Translations under genes and position numbers: made by a program
Shown here: piece by piece, positions 50,875-63,805 of the stretch
Layout of the letters: each line of letters opens with the position of its first letter
How positions within the stretch are numbered: the first letter of the stretch is position 1
The notes under the pieces: model-generated
The model's input: the letters and a program-made list of their open reading frames with translations, nothing else
What the model was told of the DNA's origin: nothing
The model's database searches: none
Assembly (NCBI RefSeq): GCF_932526225.1
Contig: NC_064044.1
Coordinates: forward strand, 1,433,001-1,497,000
From: Nematostella vectensis
Taxonomy: Eukaryota > Cnidaria > Anthozoa > Actiniaria > Edwardsiidae
DNA length: 64,000 nt
Direction: 5' to 3'

Positions 50875-53591
50875 CTCTGATAGTCTATTTTTTTTCTTTA
50901 TTTTTTTTTTAAATATCGATACTTAATTATACTGTTCTTGGTGTGTCATGACATAAAAGGAAGGTATAGGGACATTTTTATGTACTCTCAGCATCTTTGA
51001 TGTGCTCATGCTTTGTTCAGGATCCTGCCCATATTTTATGCACACAAGAACTAACTAGATTCCTTGGATAACTTGATTAAGTAGATTCTAACATAGAGCA
51101 TAGGGCTCGATAGATTGATATACCTTTTTTTCCGAGTATACTGTTTTATTTTTCCTAATGTTACTTTTTGGAATTTACATTCGGAAAAAAAATTATCGAT
51201 TGTAACCTTTTGGAGGTTACACTCGTAAAACAAATTCCCGAATGTAACCTTGAAGCTATTCCCAAATGTAACCTCCAGTCCGATGGTGACTTTGCTTGGG
51301 ATATTTTACGATACCAATAGTATTAAAAGTAATTTTCATTACAATTCCCTTCAGTAATGCCACGTTAGTCTTTCGTTGCGTGCACTTGAATACTAACGCA
51401 GCGACCCGGGTTCGATTCCCGCTGATAGCCTATTTTTTTTTCTTAATTTTTGTTTAAATATCGATACTTAATTATACTGTTCTTGGTGTGTCATGACATA
51501 AAAAGAAGGTATAGGGACATTTTTATGTACTCTCAGCATCTTTGATGTGCTCATGCTTTGTTCATGATCCTGCACATATTTTATGCACACAAGAACTAAC
51601 TAGATTCCTTGGATAACTTGATTAAGTAGATTCTAACATAGAGCATAGCGCTCGATAGATTGATATACCTTTTTTTCCGAGTATACTGTTTTATTTTTCC
51701 TAATGTTACTTTTTGGAATTTACATTCGGAAAAAAAATTATCGATTGTAACCTTTTGGAGGTTACACTCGTAAAACAAATTCCCGAATGTAACCCTGAAG
51801 CTTTTCCCGAATGTAACCTCCAGTCCGATGGTGACTATGCTTGGGATAGTTTACGATACCAATAGTATTAAAAGTAATTTTCATTACAATTCCCTTCAGC
51901 AATGCCACGTTAGTCTTTCGTTGCTGGCACTTGACTACTAACGCAGCGAACCGGGTTCGATTCCCGCTGATAGCCTATTTTTTTTCTTTATTTCTTTTTT
52001 TAAATATCGATACTTAATTATACTGTTCTTGGTGGGTCATGACATAAAAAGAAGGTATAGGGACATTTTTATGTACTCTCAGCATCTTTGATGTGCTCAT
52101 GCTTTGTTCAGGATCCTGTACATATTTTATGCACACAAGAACTAACTAGATTCCTTGGATAACTTGATTAAGTAGATTCTGACATAGAGCATAGCGCTCG
52201 ATAGATTGATATACCCTTTTTTTCGAGTATCCTGTTTTATTTTTCCTAATGTTACTTTTTGGAATTTACATTCGGAAAAAAAATTATCGATTGTAACCTT
52301 TTGGAGGTTACACTCGTAAAACAAATTCCCGAATGTAACCCTGAAGCTTTTCCCGAATGTAACCTCCAGTCCGATGGTGACTTTGCTTGGGATAGTTTAC
52401 GATACCAATAGTATTAAAAGTAATTTTCATTACAATTCCCTTCAGCAATGCCACGTTAGTCTTTCGTTGCTGGCACTTGACTACTAACGCAGCGAACCGG
52501 GTTCGATTCCCGCTGATAGCCTATTTTTTTTCTTTATTTCTTTTTTTAAATATCGATACTTAATTATACTGTTCTTGGTGTGTCATGACATAAAAAGAAG
52601 GTATAGGGACATTTTTATGTACTCTCAGCATCTTTGATGTGCTCATGCTTTGTTCAGGATCCTGTACATATTTTATGCACACAAGAACTAACTAGATTCC
52701 TTGGATAACTTGATTAAGTAGATTCTGACATAGAGCATAGCGCTCGATAGATTGATATACCCTTTTTTTCGAGTATCCTGTTTTATTTTTCCTAATGTTA
52801 CTTTTTGGAATTTACATTCGGAAAAAAAATTATCGATTGTAACCTTTTGGAGGTTACACTCGTAAAACAAATTCCCGAATGTAACCTTGAAGCTTTTCCC
52901 AAATGTAACCTCCAGTCCGATGGTGACTTTGCTTGGGATATTTTACGATACCAATAGTATTAAAAGTAATTTTCATTACAATTCCCTTCAGTAATGCCAC
53001 GTTAGTCTTTCGTTGCGGGCACTTGAATACTAACGCAGCGACCCGGGTTCGATTCCCGCTGATAGCCTATTTTTTTTTTCTTAATTTTTGTTTAAATATC
53101 GATACTTAATTATACTGTTCTTGGTGTGTCATGACATAAAAAGAAGGTATAGGGACATTTTTATGTACTCTCAGCATCTTTGATGTGCTCATGCTTTGTT
53201 CATGATCCTGCACATATTTTATGCACATAAGAACTAACTAGATTCCTTGGATAACTTGATTAAGTAGATTCTAACATAGAGCATAGCGCTCGATAGATTG
53301 ATATACCTTTTTTTCCGAGTATACTGTTTTATTTTTCCTAATGTTACTTTTTGGAATTTACATTCGGAAAAAAAATTATCGATTGTAACCTTTTGGAGGT
53401 TACACTCGTAAAACAAATTCCCGAATGTAACCCTGAAGCTTTTCCCGAATGTAACCTCCAGTCCGATGGTGACTTTGCTTGGGATAGTTTACGATACCAA
53501 TAGTGTTAAAAGTAGTTTTCATTACAATTCCCTTCAGTAATGCCAAGTTAGTCTTTCGTTGCGGGCACTTGACTACTAACGCAGCGACCCG

Positions 53592-53602
53592 GGTTTGATT
53601 CC
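53592..53602 (+). pseudogene. tRNA-like subgroup with B box GGTTTGATTCC
   Basis: The invariant C of TTCGA is T. The same lesion marks copies at 56865-56875, 59598-59608 and 63448-63458. All four also share GTGTTAAAAGTAGTTTTC upstream and GCCAAGTTAG in place of GCCACGTTAG. They form a clear subfamily spread by block duplication. Confidence 0.6.
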
Positions 53603-56600
53603 CGCTGATAGCCTATTTTTTTTCTTTCTTTTTTTTTTAAAATATCGATACTCAATTATACTGTTCTTGGTGTGTCATGACATAAAAAGAAGGTATAGGG
53701 ACATTTTTATGTACTCTCAGCATCTTTGATGTGCTCATGCTTTGTTCAGGATCCTGTACATATTTTATGCACACAAGAACTAACTAGATTCCTTGGATAA
53801 CTTGATTAAGTAGATTCTAACATAGAGCATAGCGCTCGATAGATTGATATACCTTTTTTCCGAGTATACTGTTTTATTTTTCCTAATGTTACTTTTTGGA
53901 ATTGACATTCGGAAAAAAAATTATCGATTGTAACCTTTTGGAGGATACACTCGTAAAACAAATTCCCGAATGTAACCCTGAAGCTTTTCCCGAATGTAAC
54001 CTCCAGTCCGATGGTGACTATGCTTGGGATAGTTTACGATACCAATAGTATTAAAAGTAATTTTCATTACAATTCCCTTCAGCAATGCCACGTTAGTCTT
54101 TCGTTGCTGGCACTTGACTACTAACGCAGCGAACCGGGTTCGATTCCCGCTGATAGCCTATTTTTTTTCTTTATTTCTTTTTTTAAATATCGATACTTAA
54201 TTATACTGTTCTTGGTGGGTCATGACATAAAAAGAAGGTATAGGGACATTTTTATGTACTCTCAGCATCTTTGATGTGCTCATGCTTTGTTCAGGATCCT
54301 GTACATATTTTATGCACACAAGAACTAACTAGATTCCTTGGATAACTTGATTAAGTAGATTCTGACATAGAGCATAGCGCTCGATAGATTGATATACCCT
54401 TTTTTTCGAGTATCCTGTTTTATTTTTCCTAATGTTACTTTTTGGAATTTACATTCGGAAAAAAAATTATCGATTGTAACCTTTTGGAGGTTACACTCGT
54501 AAAACAAATTCCCGAATGTAACCCTGAAGCTTTTCCCGAATGTAACCTCCAGTCCGATGGTGACTTTGCTTGGGATAGTTTACGATACCAATAGTATTAA
54601 AAGTAATTTTCATTACAATTCCCTTCAGCAATGCCACGTTAGTCTTTCGTTGCTGGCACTTGACTACTAACGCAGCGAACCGGGTTCGATTCCCGCTGAT
54701 AGCCTATTTTTTTTCTTTATTTCTTTTTTTAAATATCGATACTTAATTATACTGTTCTTGGTGGGTCATGACATAAAAAAAAGGTATAGGGACATTTTTA
54801 TGTACTCTCAGCATCTTTGATGTGCTCATGCTTTGTTCAGGATCCTGTACATATTTTATGCACACAAGAACTAACTAGATTCCTTGGATAACTTGATTAA
54901 GTAGATTCTGACATAGAGCATAGCGCTCGATAGATTGATATACCTTTTTTCCGAGTATACTGTTTTATTTTTCCTAATGTTACTTTTTGGAATTGACATT
55001 CGGAAAAAAAATTATCGATTGTAACCTTTTGGAGGATACACTCGTAAAACAAATTCCCGAATGTAACCCTGAAGCTTTTCCCGAATGTAACCTCCAGTCC
55101 GATGGTGACTATGCTTGGGATAGTTTACGATACCAATAGTATTAAAAGTAATTTTCATTACAATTCCCTTCAGCAATGCCACGTTAGTCTTTCGTTGCTG
55201 GCACTTGACTACTAACGCAGCGAACCGGGTTCGATTCCCGCTGATAGCCTATTTTTTTTCTTTATTTCTTTTTTTAAATATCGATACTTAATTATACTGT
55301 TCTTGGTGGGTCATGACATAAAAAGAAGGTATAGGGACATTTTTATGTACTCTCAGCATCTTTGATGTGCTCATGCTTTGTTCAGGATCCTGTACATATT
55401 TTATGCACACAAGAACTAACTAGATTCCTTGGATAACTTGATTAAGTAGATTCTGACATAGAGCATAGCGCTCGATAGATTGATATACCCTTTTTTTCGA
55501 GTATCCTGTTTTATTTTTCCTAATGTTACTTTTTGGAATTTACATTCGGAAAAAAAATTATCGATTGTAACCTTTTGGAGGTTACACTCGTAAAACAAAT
55601 TCCCGAATGTAACCCTGAAGCTTTTCCCGAATGTAACCTCCAGTCCGATGGTGACTTTGCTTGGGATAGTTTACGATACCAATAGTATTAAAAGTAATTT
55701 TCATTACAATTCCCTTCAGCAATGCCACGTTAGTCTTTCGTTGCTGGCACTTGACTACTAACGCAGCGAACCGGGTTCGATTCCCGCTGATAGCCTATTT
55801 TTTTTCTTTATTTCTTTTTTTAAATATCGATACTTAATTATACTGTTCTTGGTGGGTCATGACATAAAAAAAAGGTATAGGGACATTTTTATGTACTCTC
55901 AGCATCTTTGATGTGCTCATGCTTTGTTCAGGATCCTGTACATATTTTATGCACACAAGAACTAACTAGATTCCTTGGATAACTTGATTAAGTAGATTCT
56001 GACATAGAGCATAGCGCTCGATAGATTGATATACCCTTTTTTTCGAGTATCCTGTTTTATTTTTCCTAATGTTACTTTTTGGAATTTACATTCGGAAAAA
56101 AAATTATCGATTGTAACCTTTTGGAGGTTACACTCGTAAAACAAATTCCCGAATGTAACCTTGAAGCTTTTCCCAAATGTAACCTCCAGTCCGATGGTGA
56201 CTTTGCTTGGGATATTTTACGATACCAATAGTATTAAAAGTAATTTTCATTACAATTCCCTTCAGTAATGCCACGTTAGTCTTTTGTTGCGGGCACTTGA
56301 ATACTAACGCAGCGACCCGGGTTCGATTCCCGCTGATAGCCTATATTTTTTTCTTAATTTTTGTTTAAATATCGATACTTAATTATACTGTTCTTGGTGT
56401 GTCATGACATAAAAAGAAGGTATAGGGACATTTTTATGTACTCTCAGCATCTTTGATGTGCTCATGCTTTGTTCATGATCCTGCACATATTTTATGCACA
56501 TAAGAACTAACTAGATTCCTTGGATAACTTGATTAAGTAGATTCTAACATAGAGCATAGCGCTCGATAGATTGATATACCTTTTTTTCCGAGTATACTGT

Positions 56601-58455
56601 TTTATTTTTCCTAATGTTACTTTTTGGAATTTACATTCGGAAAAAAAATTATCGATTGTAACCTTTTGGAGGTTACACTCGTAAAACAAATTCCCGAATG
56701 TAACCCTGAAGCTTTTCCCGAATGTAACCTCCAGTCCGATGGTGACTTTGCTTGGGATAGTTTACGATACCAATAGTGTTAAAAGTAGTTTTCATTACAA
56801 TTCCCTTCAGTAATGCCAAGTTAGTCTTTTGTTGCGGGCACTTGACTACTAACGCAGCGACCCGGGTTTGATTCCCGCTGATAGCCCATTTTTTTTCTTT
56901 CTTTTTTTTTTTAAATATCGATACTCAATTATACTGTTCTTGGTGTGTCATGACATAAAAAGAAGGTATAGGGACATTTTTATGTACTCTCAGCATCTTT
57001 GATGTGCTCATGCTTTGTTCAGGATCCTGTACATATTTTATGCACACAAGAACTAACTAGATTCCTTGGATAACTTGATTAAGTAGATTCTAACATAGAG
57101 CATAGCGCTCGATAGATTGATATACCTTTTTTCCGAGTATACTGTTTTATTTTTCCTAATGTTACTTTTTGGAATTGACATTCGGAAAAAAAATTATCGA
57201 TTGTAACCTTTTGGAGGATACACTCGTAAAACAAATTCCCGAATGTAACCCTGAAGCTTTTCCCGAATGTATTCTCCAGTCCGATGGTTACTATGCTTGG
57301 GATAGTTTACGATACCAATAGTATTTAAAGTAATTTTCATTACAATTCCCTTCAGCAATGCCACGTTAGTCTTTCGTTGCTGGCACTTGACTACTAACGC
57401 AGCGAACCGGGTTCGATTCCCGCTGATAGCCTATTTTTTTTTCTTTATTTCTTTTTTTAAATATCGATACTTAATTATACTGTTCTTGGTGGGTCATGAC
57501 ATAAAAAGAAGGTATAGGGACATTTTTATGTACTCTCAGCATCTTTGATGTGCTCATGCTTTGTTCAGGATCCTGTACATATTTTATGCACACAAGAACT
57601 AACTAGATTCCTTGGATAACTTGATTAAGTAGATTCTGACATAGAGCATAGCGCTCGATAGATTGATATACCCTTTTTTTCGAGTATCCTGTTTTATTTT
57701 TCCTAATGTTACTTTTTGGAATTTACATTCGGAAAAAAGAATTATCGATTGTAACCTTTTGGAGGTTACACTCGTAAAACAAATTCCCGAATGTAACCCT
57801 GAAGCTTTTCCCGAATGTAACCTCCAGTCCGATGGTGACTTTGCTTGGGATAGTTTACGATACCAATAGTATTAAAAGTAATTTTCATTACAATTCCCTT
57901 CAGCAATGCCACGTTAGTCTTTCGTTGCTGGCACTTGACTACTAACGCAGCGAACCGGGTTCGATTCCCGCTGATAGCCTATTTTTTTTCTTTATTTCTT
58001 TTTTTAAATATCGATACTTAATTATACTGTTCTTGGTGGGTCATGACATAAAAAGAAGGTATAGGGACATTTTTATGTACTCTCAGCATCTTTGATGTGC
58101 TCATGCTTTGTTCAGGATCCTGTACATATTTTATGCACACAAGAACTAACTAGATTCCTTGGATAACTTGATTAAGTAGATTCTGACATAGAGCATAGCG
58201 CTCGATAGATTGATATACCCTTTTTTTCGAGTATCCTGTTTTATTTTTCCTAATGTTACTTTTTGGAATTTACATTCGGAAAAAAAAAATTATCGATTGT
58301 AACCTTTTGGAGGTTACACTCGTAAAACAAATTCCCGAATGTAACCATGAAGCTTTTCCCGAATGTAACCTCCAGTCCGATGGTGACTTTGCTTGGGATA
58401 GTTTACGATACCAATAGTATTAAAAGTAATTTTCATTACAATTCCCTTCAGCAAT

Positions 58456-58526
58456 GCCACGTTAGTCTTTCGTTGCGGGCACTTGACTACTAACGCAGCG
58501 ACCCGGGTTCGATTCCCGCTGATAGC
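58456..58526 (+). ncRNA. tRNA-like Pol III element, representative right-array copy
   Basis: This is the plus-strand version of the same 71-nt element: GCCACGT start, A-box-like TAGTCT at 58463, GGGC, the CTACTAA loop, B box GGTTCGATTCC at 58506-58516, and TGATAGC end. It is followed by C, TA and nine T at 58530-58538. Transcription would run rightward. In every right-array monomer it lies about 336-406 bases inside the monomer's right end. Many right-array copies instead carry TTGCTGGCAC with GCGAACCGGG, or TTGAATACTAAC, but keep the B box. Confidence 0.62.
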
Positions 58527-59954
58527 CTATTTTTTTTTCTTTATTTTTTTTTTAAATATCGATACTTAATTATACTGTTCTTGGTGTGTCATGACATAAA
58601 AAGAAGGTATAGGGACATTTTTATGTACTCTCAGCATCTTTGATGTGCTCATGCTTTGTTCAGGATCCTGTACATATTTTATGCACACAAGAACTAACTA
58701 GGTTCCTTGGATAACAAGATTAAGTAGATTCTAACATAGAGCATAGCGCTCGATAGATTGATATACCCTTTTTTTCGAGTATCCTGTTTTATTTTTCCTA
58801 ATGTTACTTTTTGGAATTTACATTCGGAAAAAAAATTATCGATTGTAACCTTTTGGAGGTTACACTCGTAAAACAAATTCCCGAATGTAACCCTGAAGCT
58901 TTTCCCGAATGTAACCTCCAGTCCGATGGTGACTTTGCTTGGGATAGTTTACGATACCAATAGTATTAAAAGTAATTTTCATTACAATTCCCTTCAGCAA
59001 TGCCACGTTAGTCTTTCGTTGCTGGCACTTGACTACTAACGCAGCGAACCGGGTTCGATTCCCGCTGATAGCCTATTTTTTTTCTTTATTTCTTTTTTTA
59101 AATATCGATACTTAATTATACTGTTCTTGGTGGGTCATGACATAAAAAGAAGGTATAGGGACATTTTTATGTACTCTCAGCATCTTTGATGTGCTCATGC
59201 TTTGTTCATGATCCTGCACATATTTTATGCACATAAGAACTAACTAGATTCCTTGGATAACTTGATTAAGTAGATTCTAACATAGAGCATAGCGCTCGAT
59301 AGATTGATATACCTTTTTTTCCGAGTATACTGTTTTATTTTTCCTAATGTTACTTTTTGGAATTTACATTCGGAAAAAAAATTATCGATTGTAACCTTTT
59401 GGAGGTTACACTCGTAAAACAAATTCCCGAATGTAACCCTGAAGCTTTTCCCGAATGTAACCTCCAGTCCGATGGTGACTTTGCTTGGGATAGTTTACGA
59501 TACCAATAGTGTTAAAAGTAGTTTTCATTACAATTCCCTTCAGTAATGCCAAGTTAGTCTTTCGTTGCGGGCACTTGACTACTAACGCAGCGACCCGGGT
59601 TTGATTCCCGCTGATAGCCTATTTTTTTTCTTTCTTTTTTTTTTTTAAATATCGATACTCAATTATACTGTTCTTGGTGTGTCATGACATAAAAAGAAGG
59701 TATAGGGACATTTTTATGTACTCTCAGCATCTTTGATGTGCTCATGCTTTGTTCAGGATCCTGTACATATTTTATGCACACAAGAACTAACTAGATTCCT
59801 TGGATAACTTGATTAAGTAGATTCTAACATAGAGCATAGCGCTCGATAGATTGATATACCTTTTTTCCGAGTATACTGTTTTATTTTTCCTAATGTTACT
59901 TTTTGGAATTGACATTCGGAAAAAAAATTATCGATTGTAACCTTTTGGAGGTTA

Positions 59955-62900
59955 CACTCGTAAAACAAATTCCCGAATGTAACCCTGAAGCTTTTCCCGA
60001 ATGTAACCTCCAGTCCGATGGTTACTATGCTTGGGATAGTTTACGATACCAATAGTATTAAAAGTAATTTTCATTACAATTCCCTTCAGCAATGCCACGT
60101 TAGTCTTTCGTTGCTGGCACTTGACTACTAACGCAGCGAACCGGGTTCGATTCCCGCTGATAGCCTATTTTTTTTCTTTATTTCTTTTTTTAAATATCGA
60201 TACTTAATTATACTGTTCTTGGTGGGTCATGACGTAAAAAGAAGGTATAGGGACATTTTTATGTACTCTCAGCATCTTTGATGTGCTCATGCTTTGTTCA
60301 GGATCCTGTACATATTTTATGCACACAAGAACTAACTAGATTCCTTGGATAACTTGATTAAGTAGATTCTGACATAGAGCATAGCGCTTGATAGATTGAT
60401 ATACCCTTTTTTTCGAGTATCCTGTTTTATTTTTCCTAATGTTACTTTTTGGAATTTACATTCGGAAAAAAAAATTGTCGATTGTAACCTTTTGGAGGTT
60501 ACACTCGTAAAACAAATTCCCGAATGTAACCCTGAAGCTTTTCCCGAATGTAACCTCCAGTCCGATGGTGACTTTGCTTGGGATAGTTTACGATACCAAT
60601 AGTATTAAAAGTAATTTTCATTACAATTCCCTTCAGCAATGCCACGTTAGTCTTTCGTTGCTGGCACTTGACTACTAACGCAGCGAACCGGGTTCGATTC
60701 CCGCTGATAGCCTATTTTTTTTCTTTATTTCTTTTTTTAAATATCGATACTGAATTATACTGTTCTTGGTGGGTCATGACATAAAAAGAAGGTATAGGGA
60801 CATTTTTATGTACTCTCAGCATCTTTGATGTGCTCATGCTTTGTTCAGGATCCTGTACATATTTTATGCACACAAGAACTAACTAGATTCCTTGGATAAC
60901 TTGATTAAGTAGATTCTGACATAGAGCATAGCGCTCGATAGATTGATATACCCTTTTTTTCGAGTATCCTGTTTTATTTTTCCTAATGTTACTTTTTGGA
61001 ATTTACATTCGGAAAAAAAATTATCGATTGTAACCTTTTGGAGGTTACACTCGTAAAACAAATTCCCGAATGTAACCTTGAAGCTTTTCCCAAATGTAAC
61101 CTCCAGTCCGATGGTGACTTTGCTTGGGATATTTTACGATACCAATAGTATTAAAAGTAATTTTCATTACAATTCCCTTCAGTAATGCCACGTTAGTCTT
61201 TCGTTGCGGGCACTTGAATACTAACGCAGCGACCCGGGTTCGATTCCCGCTGATAGCCTATTTTTTTTTTTCTAAATTTTTGTTTAAATATCGATACTTA
61301 ATTATACTGTTCTTGGTGTGTCATGACATAAAAAGAAGGTATAGGGACATTTTTATGTACTCTCAGCATCTTTGATGTGCTCATGCTTTGTTCATGATCC
61401 TGCACATATTTTATGCACATAAGAACTAACTAGATTCCTTGGATAACTTGATTAAGTAGATTCTAACATAGAGCATAGCGCTCGATAGATTGATTTACCT
61501 TTTTTTCCGATTATACTGTTTTATTTTTCCTAATGTTACTTTTTGGAATTTACATTCGGAAAAAAAATTATCGATTGTAACCTTTTGGAGGTTACACTCG
61601 TAAAACAAATTCCCGAATGTAACCCTGATGCTTTTCCCGAATGTAACCTCCAGTCCGATGGTTACTATGCTTGGGATAGTTTACGATACCAATAGTATTA
61701 AAAGTAATTTTCATTACAATTCCCTTCAGCAATGCCACGTTAGTCTTTCGTTGCTGGCACTTGACTACTAACGCAGCGAACCGGGTTCGATTCCCGCTGA
61801 TAGCCTATTTTTTTTCTTTATTTCTTTTTTTAAATATCGATACTTAATTATACTGTTCTTGGTGGGTCATGACATAAAAAGAAGGTATAGGGACATTTTT
61901 ATGTACTCTCAGCATCTTTGATGTGCTCATGCTTTGTTCAGGATCCTGTACATATTTTATGCACACAAGAACTAACTAGATTCCTTGGATAACTTGATTA
62001 AGTAGATTCTGACATAGAGCATAGCGCTTGATAGATTGATATACCCTTTTTTTCGAGTATCCTGTTTTATTTTTCCTAATGTTACTTTTTGGAATTTACA
62101 TTCGGAAAAAAAAATTGTCGATTGTAACCTTTTGGAGGTTACACTCGTAAAACAAATTCCCGAATGTAACCCTGAAGCTTTTCCCGAATGTAACCTCCAG
62201 TCCGATGGTGACTTTGCTTGGGATAGTTTACGATACCAATAGTATTAAAAGTAATTTTCATTACAATTCCCTTCAGCAATGCCACGTTAGTCTTTCGTTG
62301 CTGGCACTTGACTACTAACGCAGCGAACCGGGTTCGATTCCCGCTGATAGCCTATTTTTTTTCTTTATTTCTTTTTTTAAATATCGATACTTAATTATAC
62401 TGTTCTTGGTGGGTCATGACATAAAAAGAAGGTATAGGGACATTTTTATGTACTCTCAGCATCTTTGATGTGCTCATGCTTTGTTCAGGATCCTGTACAT
62501 ATTTTATGCACACAAGAACTAACTAGATTCCTTGGATAACTTGATTAAGTAGATTCTGACATAGAGCATAGCGCTCGATAGATTGATATACCCTTTTTTT
62601 CGAGTATCCTGTTTTATTTTTCCTAATGTTACTTTTTGGAATTTACATTCGGAAAAAAAATTATCGATTGTAACCTTTTGGAGGTTACACTCGTAAAACA
62701 AATTCCCGAATGTAACCCTGAAGCTTTTCCCGAATGTAACCTTGAAGCTTTTCCCAAATGTAACCTCCAGTCCGATGGTGACTTTGCTTGGAATATTTTA
62801 CGATACCAATAGTATTAAAAGTAATTTTCATTACAATTCCCTTTAGTAATGCCACGTTAGTCTTTCGTTGCGGGCACTTGAATACTAACGCAGCGACCCG

Positions 62901-63258
62901 GGTTCGATTCCCGCTGATAGCCTATTTTTTTTTTTCTAAATTTTTGTTTAAATATCGATACTTAATTATACTGTTCTTGGTGTGTCATGACATAAAAAGA
63001 AGGTATAGGGACATTTTTATGTACTCTCAGCATCTTTGATGTGCTCATGCTTTGTTCATGATCCTGCACATATTTTATGCACATAAGAACTAACTAGATT
63101 CCTTGGATAACTTGATTAAGTAGATTCTAACATAGAGCATAGCGCTCGATAGATTGATTTACCTTTTTTTCCGAGTATACTGTTTTATTTTTCCTAATGT
63201 TACTTTTTGGAATTTACATTCGGAAAAAAAATTATCGATTGTAACCTTTTGGAGGTTA
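59955..63258 (-). repeat. Three-monomer higher-order repeat in two copies near the right end
   Basis: 59955-61594 and 61595-63258. GGTTACTATGC, GCGCTTGATAG with AATTGTCGATTG, and the TTTTCTAAATTTTTG variant recur 1640 bp apart. After the 24-bp insertion at 62.72 kb the offset becomes 1664. Confidence 0.85.
62705..62768 (-). repeat. Expanded 24-bp direct repeat: three copies instead of two
   Basis: Two full 24-bp units lie at 62705-62728 and 62729-62752, followed by a partial third (CCCAAATGTAACCTCC). The first ends as the CCCTGAAG type and the second as the CCTTGAAG type. Two monomer variants may thus have joined by unequal exchange or strand slippage inside the 24-bp repeat. This explains why the monomer is 571 bp. 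Confidence 0.93.
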
Positions 63259-63805
63259 CACTCGTAAAACAAATTCCCGAATGTAACCCTGAAGCTTTTC
63301 CCGAATGTAACCTCCAGTCCGATGGTGACTTTGCTTGGGATAGTTTACGATAACAATAGTGTTAAAAGTAGTTTTCATTACAATTCCCTTCAGTAATGCC
63401 AAGTTAGTCTTTCGTTGCGGGCACTTGACTACTAACGCAGCGACCCGGGTTTGATTCCCGCTGATAGCCTATTTTTTTTTCTTTATTTTTTTTTTTAAAT
63501 ATCGATACTCAATTATACTGTTCTTGGTGTGTCATGACATAAAAAGAAGGTATAGGGACATTTTTATGTACTCTCAGCATCCTTGATGTGCTCATGCTTT
63601 GTTCAGGATCCTGTACATATTTTATGCACACAAGAACTAACTAGATTCCTTGGATAACTAGATTAAGTAGATTCTAACATAGAGCATAGCGCTCGATAGA
63701 TTGATATACCTTTTTTTCCGAGTATACTGTCTTATTTTTTCTAATGTTACTTTTTGGAATTTACATTCGGAAAAAAAAATATCGATTGTAACCTTCTGGA
63801 GGTTA

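Noticed and set aside
58466-58480. CENP-B-box-like string TTTCGTTG followed by CGGG in the tRNA-like D arm
   Set aside because: The CENP-B box needs about seven bases between TTCG and CGGG; only three are present, so the spacing is wrong. The string is explained by the tRNA-like element.
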